DNA of 64,000 nt from Rhizobium herbae (GTDB taxonomy: Bacteria > Pseudomonadota > Alphaproteobacteria > Rhizobiales > Rhizobiaceae). The stretch spans positions 744,001 to 808,000 of the forward strand of contig NZ_JAGGJV010000001.1 in NCBI RefSeq assembly GCF_017873135.1, in the 5' to 3' direction. Positions within the stretch are counted from its first letter, which is position 1, and each line of letters opens with the position of its first letter. A program made the translations under genes and the position numbers. Shown here piece after piece: positions 44,506 to 54,187 of the stretch. The notes under the pieces are model-generated. The model did not search any database and was not told the origin of the DNA. It saw nothing but the letters and a program-made list of their open reading frames with translations.

Positions 44506-45510
44506 ATGAACAAGCCACTGACCAAAAAGCGATCTCTCGTTTTCTTTCTCGTGCCGAACTTTTCCATGCTGCCGTTTTCCGCGGCGATCGAAACGCTTCG
44601 CATCGCCAACCGCATGCTGGGCTATGAGGCCTACACCTGGCGTCTGGCCTCGACCGACGGCACGCAGGTGCTGTCGTCAAGCGGCATCGGGCTGGAAGTC
44701 AACACCTCGCTTGCCGACGAACGCAAGTTTCTCGGCGGCGAGAACCGCCCTTCTATGGTGCTGGTCTGTTCCGGCATCTATGTCGAGGACTTCAACAACA
44801 AGTCCGTCAATGCCTGGCTGCGCGAAGTCTACAATCGCGGCGTCTCCGTCGGCAGTCTCTGTACGGGCGCCCATGTGCTGGCGTCTGCCGGTCTGCTGAC
44901 GGGCAAGCGCTGCGCGATCCACTGGGAGAACCTGCCCGGTTTCGCCGAGGCCTTTCCGCAGGTCGATGTCTATGCCGACCTCTACGAGATCGACAGCAAT
45001 ATCTACACCTGCGCCGGCGGCACGGCCTCGCTCGACATGATGCTCAATCTGATCGACCAGGATTTTGGCGAGAACCTTGTCAACCGCGTTTGCGAACAGG
45101 CCCTGACGGACCGCGTTCGCGGACCGCACGATCGCCAGCGCCTGCCGCTTCGCGCCCGCCTCGGCGTACAGAACGCCAAGGTGCTTTCGATCATCGAGTT
45201 GATGGAGGGCAACCTTTCCGAGCCCTTGTCGCTGCTGGAAATCGCCGATAGCGCCGGTCTCTCGCGCCGCCAGATCGAGCGCCTGTTCCGCCAGGAAATG
45301 GGTCGTTCCCCTGCCCGCTACTATCTGGAAATCCGGCTCGACCGCGCACGGCATCTGCTTGTGCAATCGGCCATGCCGGTCGTCGAAGTGGCGGTTGCCT
45401 GCGGCTTCGTCTCCGCCTCGCACTTCTCGAAGTGTTATCGCGAACTCTATAACCGCTCGCCCCAGCAGGAGCGTGCCGAACGCAAGCTGACGCTGCAGGC
45501 CGCGCGGTAG
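44506..45510 (+). CDS. GlxA-family AraC-type transcriptional regulator
   Basis: 334 residues from the ATG at 44506; longer in-frame starts exist, including one 29-31 residues upstream. The N-terminal DJ-1/PfpI-like domain has 'VGSLCTGAHVLASAGLLTGK', and residues about 225-325 carry two AraC HTHs ('LSLLEIADSAGLSRRQIERLF', 'PVVEVAVACGFVSASHFSKCY'). Many family members control choline, glycine-betaine or carnitine use. The dehydrogenase at 48794 is a possible target. That link is inference. Confidence 0.9.
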   Translation: MNKPLTKKRSLVFFLVPNFSMLPFSAAIETLRIANRMLGYEAYTWRLASTDGTQVLSSSGIGLEVNTSLADERKFLGGENRPSMVLVCSGIYVEDFNNKSVNAWLREVYNRGVSVGSLCTGAHVLASAGLLTGKRCAIHWENLPGFAEAFPQVDVYADLYEIDSNIYTCAGGTASLDMMLNLIDQDFGENLVNRVCEQALTDRVRGPHDRQRLPLRARLGVQNAKVLSIIELMEGNLSEPLSLLEIADSAGLSRRQIERLFRQEMGRSPARYYLEIRLDRARHLLVQSAMPVVEVAVACGFVSASHFSKCYRELYNRSPQQERAERKLTLQAAR

Positions 45511-45526
45511 ATCGAACTAACGGGTT

Positions 45527-45567
45527 GGAGACGGCGGCGCGGGCAATATCCCGCCGCCGTTCTCTCC
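45527..45567. terminator. Bidirectional terminator between convergent genes
   Basis: GGAGACGGCGGCG... pairs with ...CGCCGCCGTTCTCTCC, a long GC stem between the converging glxA-type and diguanylate cyclase genes. Confidence 0.75.
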
Positions 45568-45569
45568 CG

Positions 45570-46898
45570 CTACGACGCCATGGACTTCAGCAGGGTCAGT
45601 TCCGACACAACCCGGTTCCGGCCGTCATATTTCGCCATATAGAGAAACTGGTCGGCGGCGTTCAGGTAGTTCTCGAAGGTTTCAAGACCTTCGATCGTCG
45701 CAAGACCGATCGATACCGTGACCGACAGTTCCTCATCGTCGGCGGTTACCTTGGCGCGCGCGAGATCGAGCCGCAATGTTTCGCAGAAATCGTTGGCAGC
45801 AGCCACATCGAGCCCGTTGAAAAGCACGCCGAACTCTTCGCCGCCCAGACGGGCAAGCAGATGTTCTTCTCCGACCAGCGTGCGCAGACGCGCTGCAACG
45901 GCTTTCAACACGAGATCGCCGACCTCGTGTCCATAGGTGTCGTTCAGCCGCTTGAAATGATCGATGTCAAGGATGGCAATCGAGGTGGTCTCGCCCCGGC
46001 GCAAACATTGCTCGACAAGCCGCGGCCCATATTGGAAGAAATAGCGCCTGTTGTAGATATCGGTGAGATAATCGCGCGCAGCGATCCCGTGCAGCGCCTG
46101 GATGCGTTTCTGGATGCTTGCGACCTGGAACACCCGACTGTTGAATTCCTCCACCAGAAACGGCTTCTGGATGAACTCCGTGCCGCCGCTTTGAAGGAAC
46201 CGTGCCGCATGCTGCCGGTCGGCGGTCTCCGCGAGCGCAATCACGCTGAGCGCATCCTCCCCATGCCGCTGGCGGATTTCGGTAAGCAGCGTATAGGCGG
46301 ACATATCGGAAAGGGCGACGTCGGTGATAACGAGATCGAAGGCATCGCTGGCGTCCAGCAAATGCAAGGCCTCGGCCCCTCCGCCAGCCTGCGTGACATG
46401 AAACTGCTGGTGGCGAAGAAGCTTCAGCAGCGCCGCACGCGAGATTTCATCGGAATCGACCAGAAGCACATTCGTTCTGACATTGGTCAGCGCGCGATCG
46501 ACGACGGAGATCACGTGACTGATCGAATCCGGCTGGCTCTTGATGACGCAATCGACGACGTTGCGAGACAGGATATCCTCGCGGGTTCTGCTGTTGAAGG
46601 AGCCGGTGAAGACGATGGCGGCAATGTTTTGCGCAATCACATAATCAAGCGCCTCGCAGTTCGGCGCATCCGGCAGATTGAGATCAAGGACCGCAACCGA
46701 GAATTCACCGCCTCCGGTTTCGACCATGTTTCGAAGCGCCGTCAGAGAGGCGCAATGCGTGACATCGACGCCGTGCGCAGTCTCCAGACCATGTTTCAGG
46801 ACCGTTGCAAACATACGGGAATCCTCAACGAGAAGCATTCGTTTACCAGAATGCTTCTGTATATGGTTTCCCCGCCCCGGCGCCCTGCGAAAGCTCAC
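45570..46898 (-). CDS. Double-receiver diguanylate cyclase (REC-REC-GGEEF)
   Basis: 442 residues. REC1 (about 20-135) has Asp in 'VAVLDLNLPDA', REC2 (about 140-260) Asp in 'LVITDVALSDMS'. The GGDEF domain has 'LARLGGEEFGVLF' and 'DYLTDIYNRRYFF'. It makes c-di-GMP. The usual RxxD inhibitory site nine to six residues before GGEEF reads GEEH, so product inhibition is probably absent. The start is supported by the 'MSF' start of its paralogue at 47985. PleD-like layout. Confidence 0.92.
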   Translation of the reverse strand: MSFRRAPGRGNHIQKHSGKRMLLVEDSRMFATVLKHGLETAHGVDVTHCASLTALRNMVETGGGEFSVAVLDLNLPDAPNCEALDYVIAQNIAAIVFTGSFNSRTREDILSRNVVDCVIKSQPDSISHVISVVDRALTNVRTNVLLVDSDEISRAALLKLLRHQQFHVTQAGGGAEALHLLDASDAFDLVITDVALSDMSAYTLLTEIRQRHGEDALSVIALAETADRQHAARFLQSGGTEFIQKPFLVEEFNSRVFQVASIQKRIQALHGIAARDYLTDIYNRRYFFQYGPRLVEQCLRRGETTSIAILDIDHFKRLNDTYGHEVGDLVLKAVAARLRTLVGEEHLLARLGGEEFGVLFNGLDVAAANDFCETLRLDLARAKVTADDEELSVTVSIGLATIEGLETFENYLNAADQFLYMAKYDGRNRVVSELTLLKSMAS

Positions 46899-47151
46899 GT
46901 TCCTTCAATCCCATAGTGAGCCGCAGGCGTTTCCGATGGCGAACGCTGGCTCTCAGATATTATCTTTATGCGGATAGCTGCCCTGATCGAAGAAGAGCAA
47001 GACCCTTTGTCCCCGTCGCTGCATTCAACCGGTTTGCAATTGCAAATTGGTTAAATCATCACGTCGAATGATTTAGAATTGGCGCTGTAAACGCAAAATC
47101 ATCATGTTTTCGACAGTAAAACCTTCTAAATTAGCAATACCGATTGCAATC

Positions 47152-47985
47152 TCATGCTTTTTTTGAAATTTTTGCACCCAAAGTCTGAATTTTGGTCAGA
47201 GTATCCAGATTTTGGTTCACGCGGCAGTAAAACTCTTCATTGACGAAGGGCCGCAGCATGAAATCGTTGCCGCCCGCCTTCAGGAACCGTGCAGACAAAA
47301 GCCGATTGGCAGACGATGACACGCCGATAATGCGCAACTGATGCGGACCATAGGCGCCGCGGATACGGCGGGTCAATTCAAAGCCGTCAATGTCGGGCAT
47401 GTTGTAGTCGGTGATCACCAGGCCGATATCCGGGTGCTTCTTCAGCAACTCAAGGGCCGCAGCCCCGCTTTCGGCCGAACTGGTGCGGAAGTTGTAGCGC
47501 TTCAGCTGCGTCGTCAGCAGAGCGCGCGCCGTTGGGCTGTCATCGACGATCAGCACGTGGTGCTGGTGGTTGGTGAGAAACCGGCAGACGGATTCGGCCA
47601 GCATGTCGACGGCAAAAACACTGTCCTTGATGACATAATCGACGATGTCCTTGGCCAGGATCGTCTCGCGTGTGCTTTCCTGGAAGGTGCCGGTGAAGAC
47701 GATCGTCGGCACGCTCATGTCGATGAGATAGGACAGAGCCTCGCCGTTCTCGGCACCGGGAAGATTGATGTTGGAGATGGCAAGCTTTGCCGGAAAGGAT
47801 GCGTTCTCGACCGAGAACTGGAGATCGTCATAATCGCGGCAGACGATCACGTCGATGTCGAGAAGCTCCTTCAGCCTCTTGGAGACCATAGCGGAGAAGA
47901 GATTGGAATCTTCGGCAAGCACAATACGATGCTGCTGCAAGGATTCACCGGAATAGTACATTCCGGACACGCCGAAAAATGACAT
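47152..47985 (-). CDS. Tandem receiver (REC-REC) protein, paralogue of the diguanylate cyclase
   Basis: 277 residues, no output domain. REC1 phosphoacceptor position is Asn ('LAISNINLPGAENGEALSYL'), so it is not a normal phosphoacceptor. REC2 keeps Asp ('LVITDYNMPDIDGFELTRRI'). It aligns with the gene at 45570 over the receivers ('VFTGTFQESTRETILAKDIVDYVIK' against 'VFTGSFNSRTREDILSRNVVDCVIK', each a little over 20 in the original and trimmed in reading). It could titrate or scaffold phosphorelay partners. Intergenic 46899-47151 holds no gene. Confidence 0.88.
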   Translation of the reverse strand: MSFFGVSGMYYSGESLQQHRIVLAEDSNLFSAMVSKRLKELLDIDVIVCRDYDDLQFSVENASFPAKLAISNINLPGAENGEALSYLIDMSVPTIVFTGTFQESTRETILAKDIVDYVIKDSVFAVDMLAESVCRFLTNHQHHVLIVDDSPTARALLTTQLKRYNFRTSSAESGAAALELLKKHPDIGLVITDYNMPDIDGFELTRRIRGAYGPHQLRIIGVSSSANRLLSARFLKAGGNDFMLRPFVNEEFYCRVNQNLDTLTKIQTLGAKISKKA

Positions 47986-48221
47986 AGATCGCCTATCTGA
48001 AAAGATTGTCCCCGAGGCCCAAGCTACGCAGAAAGGTTTTCGCAGTCGTTAATTGCTTGCTGAAATACACAATCACCTTCAGCCAAAAAGAAAGACGGCA
48101 CGAAACCGCCTTTCAACGTCATTTACGCGACAAAGATCGGGTGTGCAACGCGTCGTTTTCAGCTCCGAACCAGCCTCTTCGATGACCGTTGCCGGGTTAG
48201 CAATCGCCAAGCAGCCCGGTA

Positions 48222-48485
48222 TTACTTGACCACGGCCGAACCTTTGACGATCTCGATGGTCTCATCGCCTTGCAGACCGATGCGGTCGCCGCTGGGCGTC
48301 GTGATGAAACAACCGCTGGGGCAGATCGATTCCGTGCCGCCGGCGCCGATTGCCACCTCCATGCGGTTTTCCCCCTCAACGACGACAAGCACGGCGGCGT
48401 CGGCGTCCTTGTTGATAATGGTGGCCGACCACGCCGGAAGAGCGATAAGTACAGTCAGAACACATGCACTCGCGAATGTTTTCAT
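48222..48485 (-). CDS. Small secreted protein
   Basis: 87 residues from the ATG at 48485, with a signal peptide to about 'PAWSAT' (residue 20). The mature part reads 'TIINKDADAAVLVVVEGENR', includes 'ESICPSGCFITTPSGDR', and is beta-rich with one cysteine pair. The longer frame to 48569 would bury the signal peptide. No family recognised; 48486-48793 has no other gene and contains the terminator of the next locus. Confidence 0.6.
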   Translation of the reverse strand: MKTFASACVLTVLIALPAWSATIINKDADAAVLVVVEGENRMEVAIGAGGTESICPSGCFITTPSGDRIGLQGDETIEIVKGSAVVK

Positions 48486-48729
48486 GGCCCACCGGCGCCC
48501 CAGCGCCGCCCCTTTTGGCGTCTCGCGGTTCCAGGCGATATACCCGGACAAGACAGGACGCCTCTTCACCCCGCGTCAGACTAACCCACGCCGGAAGAAT
48601 TGCATGATAAATATTGCACGTGGGGTGAATAGACGCTGAATGGCAGGGATAACGGGCGTTCATCTGAAGCCGAGCCATCAGCTTTACCGATATACGCTCG
48701 CGGATGAAACTGTTCGCAAAAGCAACATC

Positions 48730-48765
48730 AAAAATGGCGCATCCGCTTATCGAGCAGATGCGCCA
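48730..48765 (-). terminator. Terminator of the dehydrogenase gene
   Basis: TGGCGCATC and GATGCGCCA form a 9-bp stem with a 13-base loop. On the minus strand a TTTTT follows. Confidence 0.8.
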
Positions 48766-48793
48766 GGGTCATTTGCAGCTCGTCCTGTGAAGG

Positions 48794-51355
48794 TCAGCTT
48801 TTCGGCTTGAGGTTTTCCGGGTCGTAGATCGGCTTGTAGCCGACACCGACGACTTCGACCGGATAGGTCTCGGCAAAATACTCGACGTTCAGCTTGCGGC
48901 CCTCTTGGCAATAGGCGTGAGGAAGATAGGCAAGCGCAATGTTCTTGCCGATCGTCGGACCGAAAGCGATGGACGTGGTGTAGGAACGACGGCCGAGTTC
49001 GTCGATCAGCACCTCGCCGGTTTCCGGATCCATGACCGGCAACGACCCGACCGGGTAGCGCTTCACGCCCTTGGCATCGGTGTTTTCCGTCATCACCAGC
49101 GTGCAGAGCATGGCCGGCTGATGATCCCTTGCCTTGTACTCCAGGTGCTTGGCCTTGCCGCGGAAGTCCGCTTCCTTGACCTTCGGGCGGGCAAGGTCCG
49201 CTTCGATGAGGTTGTACTGGGTGAGAAGGTCCGCGTTCTGCAACCGCAGGCTCTTTTCCATGCGGCGCGAGTTTGCATAGGTCTCGACGCCGAAGGCCAT
49301 GACGCCTGTTGCGCGCAGCGCATCCCAGACGGCAAGACCGTCCTCGTACTTCATATGCAGTTCCCAGCCCTGTTCGCCGACATAGGAGATGCGGAAGGCG
49401 GTGACGGTCTTGCCGCCGATTTCGAGTTGCTTGATCGCCGCGAAGGCGAAGTTTTCCGGATCGAGGCCAGCCGGGTCGGCGACGACCTTCTTCAGCGTTT
49501 CACGGGCATTCGGGCCCCAGATGCCGATGGTGATGAATTTTTCAGTGACGTCGGTGATGGTGACATCAAGGCCACGGTCCTGCGCCACGCGCTTCATGTA
49601 GTGGAAGTCGCGCGGGCCGGCATCGGCACCGTTGATCAGGCGGCAGCGGTCGGCCATACGGATGACGGTGAAATCGGCCCGCACCATGCCCTCGTCGTCG
49701 AGGAAGTGGGTGTAGATGCCCTTGCCGATATTGCCGTCGCCGCCGATCTTCGCGGCGCAGAGCCATTCGAGAAGCTCGACATGATCAGGACCCTCGATGT
49801 CCACCATGTGGAAATGCGAGAGGTTGACGATGCCGCAATCCTCGCTCATCGCCAGATGCTCGGCATTGGAGACGCGCCAGAAGTGGCGGTTGTCCCACTC
49901 GTTTTCACGCACGGGAACCTTGTCACCATACTTTTCCAGCAGGTGCTCGTTGGCGGCGTAACCATGGGCACGCTCCCAGCCGCCAAGCTCCATGAAGTAG
50001 CCGCCAAGCTCCTTTTCGCGCTCGTGGAAGGGTGAGCGTTTGACGCCGCGGCTCGAGGCATAAGGTTCGCGGGTATGCACGGCCGGGAAATAGATCTTCT
50101 GGGCGGCCTCGTAGCAGCGGTTCTCGATGAACTCTTCGGTCAGCTGGTGCGGATAGAAGCGGGCATAGTCGATGCTGTTGTGATCGATCTCCGTGCGGCC
50201 GTCGGTCATCCAGTCGGCGATCAGCTTGCCGTAACCCGGACCGTCCTTGACCCAGATGGCGACGCAATACCAAAGGCCGCGCACCTTCTGGCTTTCGCCG
50301 CAGGACGGGCCGCCGGCAGCGGAAACCTGCAGCAGGCCGTTGAAGGAATGGCCTTCGTTGTAGCCGAGTTCGCCGAGGATCGGCGTCAGTTCCATGGCCT
50401 TTTCGAGCGGCTCGATGATCTGTTCCATATCGAGGTCGCGCTGCGAAGGAGACAGGCGGGCTTCATGCTTTTCAAGAATGTCGCGCGGATGGCAGAGGCG
50501 CGGGTTGGTCTGCTCGTAATAACCCCATTCGATCTGGCCGCCTTCGGTGGTCTTCGGGTCGCCGGTGTCGCGCATATAGGCAGAGTTGCCCTGGTCGCGC
50601 AGAAGCGGGAAGCCGATCTCCTTGCCGGTGCCTTCGAACTCGTTGTAGGGGCCGAAGAAGGTCAGCGGATGATCCACCGGCATGACCGGCAGGTCTTCAC
50701 CGACCATTTCGGCAATCAGGCGGCCCCAGATTCCGGCACAGACGATGACATGATCGGCCATGATCGTGCCGCGATGGGTGACGACGCCCTTGATGCGGCC
50801 GCCCTCGACGATCAACGACTTTGCCGGCGTGTTGCCGAATATCTGCAGCTTGCCGGATTTTTCAGCGGCGTCGACCAGCTTGCCGGCAACGGTCTGCGAA
50901 CGCGGAATGACGAGGCCGGCGTCGGGGTCGAACATGCCGCCCATCACCTGATCTTCCTCGACCAGCGGGAACATCGCCTTGATTTCCTGCGGCGAAACGT
51001 AATGGGCGCGGGTGCCAAAAGCCTTGGCGGAGGACAGCTTGCGTTTGATCTCCTCCATCCAGGTATCGTCGCCGGTGCGCACCACTTCGAGACCGCCGAT
51101 GCGGGCGTAATGGCCCATCTTTTCGTAGAAATCGATCGAATATTGGGTGGTCCAGACCGAGAGATAGTCGTGGCTGGTGGTGTAGCAGAAGTCCGAGGCG
51201 TGCGCCGTCGAGCCGATATCGGTCGGGATGCCGGACTTGTCGATGCCGACGATGTCGTCCCAACCACGCTCGATCAGGTGATGCGCGATGGACGCGCCGA
51301 CGATGCCGCCCAGCCCGATGATTACGACCTTCGCCTTTTGAGGAAATTCTGCCAT
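48794..51355 (-). CDS. FAD-dependent dimethylglycine/sarcosine dehydrogenase-like protein
   Basis: 853 residues. An N-terminal FAD-binding domain ('VVIIGLGGIVGASIAHHLIE'), a DAO-type fold through about 420, then GcvT-like folate-binding domains ('GIYTHFLDDEGMVRADFTV', 'GEQGWELHMKYED'). It oxidatively demethylates N-methyl glycine compounds with tetrahydrofolate as acceptor. The exact substrate (dimethylglycine, sarcosine or another methylated amine) is not fixed by sequence. No partner gene adjoins it, and a terminator follows. The upstream GlxA-type gene may be its regulator. Confidence 0.9.
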   Translation of the reverse strand: MAEFPQKAKVVIIGLGGIVGASIAHHLIERGWDDIVGIDKSGIPTDIGSTAHASDFCYTTSHDYLSVWTTQYSIDFYEKMGHYARIGGLEVVRTGDDTWMEEIKRKLSSAKAFGTRAHYVSPQEIKAMFPLVEEDQVMGGMFDPDAGLVIPRSQTVAGKLVDAAEKSGKLQIFGNTPAKSLIVEGGRIKGVVTHRGTIMADHVIVCAGIWGRLIAEMVGEDLPVMPVDHPLTFFGPYNEFEGTGKEIGFPLLRDQGNSAYMRDTGDPKTTEGGQIEWGYYEQTNPRLCHPRDILEKHEARLSPSQRDLDMEQIIEPLEKAMELTPILGELGYNEGHSFNGLLQVSAAGGPSCGESQKVRGLWYCVAIWVKDGPGYGKLIADWMTDGRTEIDHNSIDYARFYPHQLTEEFIENRCYEAAQKIYFPAVHTREPYASSRGVKRSPFHEREKELGGYFMELGGWERAHGYAANEHLLEKYGDKVPVRENEWDNRHFWRVSNAEHLAMSEDCGIVNLSHFHMVDIEGPDHVELLEWLCAAKIGGDGNIGKGIYTHFLDDEGMVRADFTVIRMADRCRLINGADAGPRDFHYMKRVAQDRGLDVTITDVTEKFITIGIWGPNARETLKKVVADPAGLDPENFAFAAIKQLEIGGKTVTAFRISYVGEQGWELHMKYEDGLAVWDALRATGVMAFGVETYANSRRMEKSLRLQNADLLTQYNLIEADLARPKVKEADFRGKAKHLEYKARDHQPAMLCTLVMTENTDAKGVKRYPVGSLPVMDPETGEVLIDELGRRSYTTSIAFGPTIGKNIALAYLPHAYCQEGRKLNVEYFAETYPVEVVGVGYKPIYDPENLKPKS

Positions 51356-51512
51356 TGCTTGCGACCCTGATTGAAGACTGGAAGTCGATTTTTAAGGCTT
51401 GCGCCGTCAAGAGTAGAGCCTGTCTACGACATAATCATCATGCTGCACGACGACATCCGCATAGCGCACGGATTGGAACAGCCAGCGGCTCCGCCGGATG
51501 TCCACCGAACCT

Positions 51513-54053
51513 TCAATCCCTGTCCCCAACCGCTTCGACGGAGACCCGTCGGGGTCGCCGCTGCGTGCCGCTACGCTTGACCGCCTCCTCCGGGGACAGC
51601 GCTTCCGTGGGACCGGCCGCCTCGGCCTCCAGCGCGCGTGCATCCGCCTCCGGTCCGGGTGGCGGCGTTTCGGGTTCGATCGCTTCCTTGGGAAACGGCG
51701 CTCCAAGCCCCTCGTCCTTGAAACGCTCGTAGATCGCCAGCCGAAGATCGTTGCGCACGCCGTTGCCGTTGACGATATCGGCAAGGTATACCCGCAATTC
51801 AAAGGTCATGGTCGCGTCGCCAAAGGCGCTGAAGACGGCGAGCGGTTCGGGATTCTTGAGGACCAGAGGATGCGCGGCGGCGATCTGCAGAAGCGTGTCC
51901 ATCACCTGGCGCGGCGCGCTGTCATAGCTGACGGTTACCGGGATGTCCGACCGACCCAGCTTGTTCTTGTGGGTCCAGTTGCCGACGGAAGCATTGATGA
52001 ACAGCGAATTCGGCACCATGATCGTTTGGCGCTGGAACGTCTCGATCTCGGTTGCGCGAACGGAGATGCGCCTGACGAAACCCTCCGTCGTGCCCGTCAC
52101 CACCCAGTCACCCACCTTGAACGGCCGTTCGACCAGAAGGATAAGCCCGGAGACGAAATTCGAGACGATGTTCTGCAGGCCAAAACCGACACCCAGCGAA
52201 AGCGCACCGGCAACCAGTGCCAGGTTCGACAGGTCAAGCCCCGCTGCGGAAATGCCGATCAGACTGGCGAGCCCCATGCCGAGATAGCCGACTCCTGTCT
52301 TGACCGAGTTGCGCACGCCCGTATCGATGCGGCTGCGGGCCATGACGCTGCCGTCGAGCCAGCGCTGAAACCAGCGTGTGACCACATAACCGGCAGCAAA
52401 CATCAAAACGCCGGCGAAAATGCCGACGATCGAAATCGTGATGCTGCCGATCTTGATCTCGGTGAAGATACGATAGGCCCAAGCCTCGATATCGGCGATC
52501 TTGAATCCCCATTGCAACAGGAGCAGCGGAATGAAGAACAGCACCACCAGCACATAGATCCCAAGACCGGCGGCCAGACCGGCCTGATCGAGAGCCACCT
52601 GCCCCAACCCGAAGCGCTTTTCGAGATAGCGGCCGACGACCGTATCGGCGAGCGCATTCTGCTTGGCGATAGCCTTGCCCGTGAGGATGCCGATATACAT
52701 CGTCACCAGGATGGCGCCGGTCATGACGATCTGCGTGGCGATGAACCGGGCAAGACCGACGTATCCCGCCAGGGTCGCAATGATCAGGGCCGCACCGGTG
52801 ACAACGAACAGCAAGGAAACCGCTCGCGGCCAGGGTTTTCCCTGACCGTTGAGCGTGTCTCCCGCAGCCAGGATCGGCTTGATCAGCGACATAGCCATCA
52901 GGATCAAGCCGATGATGATCGACGCGATCAGGCTTTTGACGACGGTGAAGACGACCGGCGAGCCCATGACTTCGCTGATCGTACCGGCCAGGTAGTCGAG
53001 GCTGTTGACGACCGTCATGGCGAAGATCGCAAATACCAGCAGACGGGCGCCGTGATCGGAAACACGGACCAGGCGCCAGGCACTCTGCCGAGGCGCGAGA
53101 ACGGCGTTCGCCAGCGTCGAAACGAACAGCAGCGCGACACAGATTGCCAGCGTGATCGAGATGATCGGCGCGATGTCCGGCCGCAGGACTTTGAATACCT
53201 GCAGAAAAAAGTAGCTCGTGGTCGCAAAGACGGCCATCGCCATCGTCGGGATCATCGTCGACCAGAACGCCACCGACAGGCGAGTGATATAGCCCGGCTC
53301 TTCACTCAGGGCTTCACGATGGATCAACGGGAAAAACAGCCTGCGCGTTCCGGCAAGCAGGATGAGCGCGGCGCAAAGCGAGAGGAACAAGGCCGTCAAC
53401 AATTGCAGACGTTTGAAGTTCCAGGCAAACGTCAGCCAGCTGCCGACGGTACGCATGAATGCCTGCCGTTCCAGGCTCAAGGCGGCGATGGCGTCCATCA
53501 CCATCGTCCGGTTGATGTCGGTATGCTTGAGCAGCGTGTTGCTGAACAGCGCGCGCCGCGTGCCGGTGATGCCGTTGGAAAGCTTGGTTGCCTGGATCGA
53601 CAGATCCTCGGCGGTTCCGGTCAGCGCGTTGATTTCACCCCGCTCGGCAAGAAGACGCTTCCGCTCCTGGGCAACGACATCGGCTTCCGGCGGCGCGCCT
53701 TCCGCCGGCGCATCGCCCAGTTCCGCCAGACGCGCCTTGATTTCGTCCAGACGCGGCCGCGTGGCAACTGAGGTTGCGATAATCTGCTTGGCAGCGACAT
53801 CGACCTCGACCTTCAGTTCGGCAAGGCGATTGTCGTCATCCGCAGCCTTCGCGACCAGATCCGTCAGCCGTACAATGTTTGTGCGGGCAGCCTCCAATTG
53901 CTGAGCAGTCTGCGCCTGCGGGCTCGCGGCTTCCACAGCCGGCTGCGGATTGGCATTGACGTCGGGCTGCTGCGCCATGACAGGCACCGACACGGCAAAC
54001 ATCCACAAAGACAGAAAGGCGGCAAAGAGTTTCGACATCATCGGCAAGAACAT
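51513..54053 (-). CDS. Large MscS-family mechanosensitive channel (DUF3772 type)
   Basis: 846 residues. Signal-like N-terminus, a periplasmic coiled-coil (about 50-180; DUF3772-like), then about eleven helices and the MscS core with 'GALSLGVGFGLQNIVSNFVSG', 'LVERPFKVGDWVVTG', and 'TIMVPNSLFINASVGNW'. It releases solutes during osmotic down-shock. The C-terminal tail is Pro/Glu-rich and disordered. The start at 54053 has only a weak site; ATGs at 54041 and 54038 are alternatives. Confidence 0.93.
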   Translation of the reverse strand: MFLPMMSKLFAAFLSLWMFAVSVPVMAQQPDVNANPQPAVEAASPQAQTAQQLEAARTNIVRLTDLVAKAADDDNRLAELKVEVDVAAKQIIATSVATRPRLDEIKARLAELGDAPAEGAPPEADVVAQERKRLLAERGEINALTGTAEDLSIQATKLSNGITGTRRALFSNTLLKHTDINRTMVMDAIAALSLERQAFMRTVGSWLTFAWNFKRLQLLTALFLSLCAALILLAGTRRLFFPLIHREALSEEPGYITRLSVAFWSTMIPTMAMAVFATTSYFFLQVFKVLRPDIAPIISITLAICVALLFVSTLANAVLAPRQSAWRLVRVSDHGARLLVFAIFAMTVVNSLDYLAGTISEVMGSPVVFTVVKSLIASIIIGLILMAMSLIKPILAAGDTLNGQGKPWPRAVSLLFVVTGAALIIATLAGYVGLARFIATQIVMTGAILVTMYIGILTGKAIAKQNALADTVVGRYLEKRFGLGQVALDQAGLAAGLGIYVLVVLFFIPLLLLQWGFKIADIEAWAYRIFTEIKIGSITISIVGIFAGVLMFAAGYVVTRWFQRWLDGSVMARSRIDTGVRNSVKTGVGYLGMGLASLIGISAAGLDLSNLALVAGALSLGVGFGLQNIVSNFVSGLILLVERPFKVGDWVVTGTTEGFVRRISVRATEIETFQRQTIMVPNSLFINASVGNWTHKNKLGRSDIPVTVSYDSAPRQVMDTLLQIAAAHPLVLKNPEPLAVFSAFGDATMTFELRVYLADIVNGNGVRNDLRLAIYERFKDEGLGAPFPKEAIEPETPPPGPEADARALEAEAAGPTEALSPEEAVKRSGTQRRPRRVSVEAVGDRD

Positions 54054-54187
54054 ATCCTTTTCCCGGCGGCCGCATCAAAGCAGAATCGAAGCGCGGCGCA
54101 AACGGCTGGGCGTTGCATAGGCCGGAGCATCGCCAGATGCAAAATCCGATTTCCGGCTGATTGCGATTTTCCGGCCATTCGACGGTG

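Noticed and set aside
48905-51370. Long plus-strand reading frames (376 and 431 codons) opposite the dehydrogenase gene
   Set aside because: They are antisense shadows in a GC-rich gene. The minus-strand protein has clear FAD and GcvT domains, while the plus frames have skewed composition and no domains.
51498-53771. 757-codon plus-strand frame opposite the MscS-type channel
   Set aside because: Full of Asp/Arg/Gln runs typical of antisense translation. The minus strand encodes a complete channel.
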